Shown: one piece after another, positions 13,971-15,407 of the stretch
How positions within the stretch are numbered: the first letter of the stretch is position 1
Layout of the letters: each line of letters opens with the position of its first letter
DNA from: Campylobacterota bacterium
GTDB lineage: Bacteria > Campylobacterota > Campylobacteria > Campylobacterales > Sulfurovaceae
Assembly: GCA_003646505.1 (NCBI GenBank)
Contig: QMKT01000021.1
Coordinates: 1-15,407 of the forward strand
Length of the DNA: 15,407 nt
Reading direction: 5' to 3'
Notes under the pieces: model-generated
Database searches by the model: none
Told to the model about the DNA's origin: nothing
What the model saw: the letters and a program-made list of their open reading frames with translations, nothing else
Program-made: the position numbers and the translations under genes

Positions 13971-14672
13971 ATGTCAAATCGTAAAATAGCGATCATGGGT
14001 GCGATGCCCGAAGAGATAGAACCCATTATCTCTAAATTAAAAGATCTTAAAGAGACATCGTATGCAGCCAATACCTACTATGAAGGCACGTATAATGGTC
14101 AAGAAGTGGTTGTAGCCTATTCTAAAATTGGAAAAGTATTTGCAACATTGACTGCAACAAGCCTTATAGGGAAATTTGGCTGTGATACACTGCTTTTTTC
14201 CGGTGTTGCAGGAGCGATCTCTCCAGAGTTGAATATTGGTGATCTTATTATCGCCGATGGCCTTTGCCAGCATGATCTTGATATTACAGCCTTTGGTCAT
14301 CCTTATGGTTATGTGCCTGAGGGGGAAGTATGTATTCCTACGGACGTATCTTTGCGAAATATTGCTAAAGAAGTGGCTAAAGAAAAAGGCTTAAAATTGG
14401 TAGAAGGTATCATTGCAACGGGTGACCAATTTGTAGCAAATCCGGAAAGAAAAGACTGGATAAGCGAAACCTTCAAAGCACATGCACTGGAAATGGAAGG
14501 CGCATCTGTAGCGGTGGTATGTTCATCTTTAGATATCCCATTTTTCATTTTACGTGCGATCTCTGATTCTGCAGATATGGATGCCAGTTTTAATTTTGAT
14601 ACATTTTTAGAGAGTTCTGCAAAGATCTCTGCAGATTTTATTTTGAGTATGGTGGATGCAATTGACCGATAG
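13971..14672 (+). CDS. mtnN: 5'-methylthioadenosine/S-adenosylhomocysteine nucleosidase
   Basis: This cytoplasmic nucleosidase cleaves adenine from methylthioadenosine and S-adenosylhomocysteine. In Campylobacterota that use the futalosine route, the same family also cleaves aminodeoxyfutalosine on the way to menaquinone. The 233-residue product starts KIAIMGAMPEEIEPI (5-19), where Glu14 matches the first catalytic Glu. It continues VAYSKIGKVFATLTA, LLFSGVAGAI, ATGDQFV, ALEMEGASVA and AISDSADMD; the Glu of MEGA and the first Asp of SDSAD are the other active-site residues. ATG 13971 is preferred over the adjacent TTG 13968 because AGGG (13961-13964) lies 6 nt before it. Its end overlaps the next gene by 17 nt. 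Confidence 0.95.
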   Translation: MSNRKIAIMGAMPEEIEPIISKLKDLKETSYAANTYYEGTYNGQEVVVAYSKIGKVFATLTATSLIGKFGCDTLLFSGVAGAISPELNIGDLIIADGLCQHDLDITAFGHPYGYVPEGEVCIPTDVSLRNIAKEVAKEKGLKLVEGIIATGDQFVANPERKDWISETFKAHALEMEGASVAVVCSSLDIPFFILRAISDSADMDASFNFDTFLESSAKISADFILSMVDAIDR

Positions 14673-15407
14673 AGAAAGACGTTTGGCCTCCAAGGGGATA
14701 CCTATCAGCAAAAAATTACTGAAGCTCATAGGTAAGACCAATGCTGAGTTTAAGCTCATAGGTGAGGGTGATAAAGTACTGGTTGGACTCAGTGGAGGAA
14801 AAGATTCTCTAGCTCTGGTTCATGCACTCAAACATGTACAGCGCCATGCACCTTTTAAGTTTGAATTTGAAGCATGTACTATCAAGTACGGTATGCCGGA
14901 TGAACATTATAATTTTCTGACGAAACATTGTGAAGAATATGGCATAAAACATACGGTGTATGACACTAATATCTTTGAAATTTCTCATGATGCTATACGT
15001 GAGAACTCCTCTTTCTGTTCTTACTTTTCCCGTATGAGAAGAGGGGCATTGTATAGCTTTGCTGAAGAAGGCGGTTTTAACAAAGTAGCACTGGGGCATC
15101 ATTTTGATGATACAGTGGAGAGCTTTTTTATGAATATGTTTTACAATGGAAGCATGAGAGCATTGGCACCCATCTACAAAACAAGCAGAGGTTTTCACCT
15201 CATACGTCCACTTATACAGGTGAGAGAGCGACAGCTCAGAGACTTTGCCCAAGAGAATAAGCTGCAAGTTATAGGTGATGAGGCTTGTCCTGCGATGCTA
15301 AAAGATGTAAAAATGCCTCATGCAAGGGCATCTACCAAAGAGTGGTTAGCTGGACTTGAAAGTGAAAATAAAGACATTTTTAAAATGTTCAGAGCTTCAT
15401 TTAAACA
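14656..15407 (+). CDS. TtcA-like PP-loop ATPase, possible tRNA-modifying enzyme (3' end cut by window)
   Basis: This is a member of the TtcA/TilS class of PP-loop ATPases that activate a base in tRNA by adenylation; TtcA itself thiolates cytidine 32 with a [4Fe-4S] cluster. The 250 residues present show the P-loop VGLSGGKDSLAL (43-54), then FCSYFSRMRRGALY (120-133) and KVALGHHFDDTVESFFMNM (143-161), all in TtcA order and spacing. E. coli TtcA binds its cluster through Cys122, Cys125 and Cys222. Here Cys121 and Cys211 remain, but the second Cys of CxxC is Phe124 (CSYF). So a normal TtcA cluster is doubtful and the substrate may differ. ATG 14656 gives MQLTDRERRLASKG and overlaps mtnN by 17 nt; TTG 14662 with GGTGG 6 nt upstream is a possible alternative. 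No stop is reached. Confidence 0.82.
   Translation, partial: MQLTDRERRLASKGIPISKKLLKLIGKTNAEFKLIGEGDKVLVGLSGGKDSLALVHALKHVQRHAPFKFEFEACTIKYGMPDEHYNFLTKHCEEYGIKHTVYDTNIFEISHDAIRENSSFCSYFSRMRRGALYSFAEEGGFNKVALGHHFDDTVESFFMNMFYNGSMRALAPIYKTSRGFHLIRPLIQVRERQLRDFAQENKLQVIGDEACPAMLKDVKMPHARASTKEWLAGLESENKDIFKMFRASFK

Noticed and set aside
14809..15267. Minus-strand 152-codon open frame at the end of the window
   Set aside because: It is opposite the TtcA-like gene, whose PP-loop and RMRRG motifs are clear; the opposite frame shows nothing recognisable.

Overview
The window is a low-GC bacterial chromosome segment, almost fully coding. It most likely comes from a Campylobacterota (epsilonproteobacterial) organism, possibly of the Sulfurovum/Sulfurimonas type; this placement is inferred from gene content and order, not from a search. 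As I recall it, Campylobacter jejuni has the backbone atpD-atpC-exbB/tolQ-exbD/tolR-tolA-tolB-pal-ybgF/cpoB-slyD-fabD-pfs/mtnN-PP-loop gene in one run. The same backbone is present here in the same order, but several extra genes sit between its parts.

Layout: (1) 1-875, the end of the F1Fo ATP synthase operon (atpD 3' part, atpC). (2) 878-2644, tolQ-tolR-tolA, starting 2 nt after atpC. (3) 2657-5299, an inserted block: a monofunctional prephenate dehydratase, an unrecognised small secreted protein, and on the minus strand the overlapping pair amrA (AMMECR1 family) and amrB (Memo family). (4) 5429-8681, tolB-pal-cpoB followed by an exported L,D-transpeptidase. (5) 8685-10767, the proline genes proC (minus) and proA (plus), divergent from one short promoter region. 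(6) 10840-11355, slyD with a clear rho-independent terminator. (7) 11556-12863, a lone gene for an apparently catalytically dead hybrid-kinase-like protein. (8) 13026-15407, fabD-mtnN-TtcA-like PP-loop gene, tightly packed and running off the window.

How the genes work together: the inner-membrane TolQ/TolR motor uses the proton gradient to energise TolA, which crosses the periplasm to TolB and the peptidoglycan-binding lipoprotein Pal; CpoB is the usual periplasmic partner. The L,D-transpeptidase, probably co-transcribed with them, fits this cell-wall theme. fabD supplies malonyl-ACP for fatty acids; mtnN recycles SAM by-products and, in bacteria that use the futalosine route, also serves menaquinone synthesis.

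No mobile element, CRISPR array, rRNA or tRNA was seen. The longest stretches without an assigned gene are 11356-11555 (200 nt) and 12864-13025 (162 nt); both are described. The points most worth a second look are the degenerate three-module protein at 11556, the TtcA-like protein missing one Fe-S cysteine, the unknown secreted protein at 3553 and the possible broken small ORF at 12860-12950.
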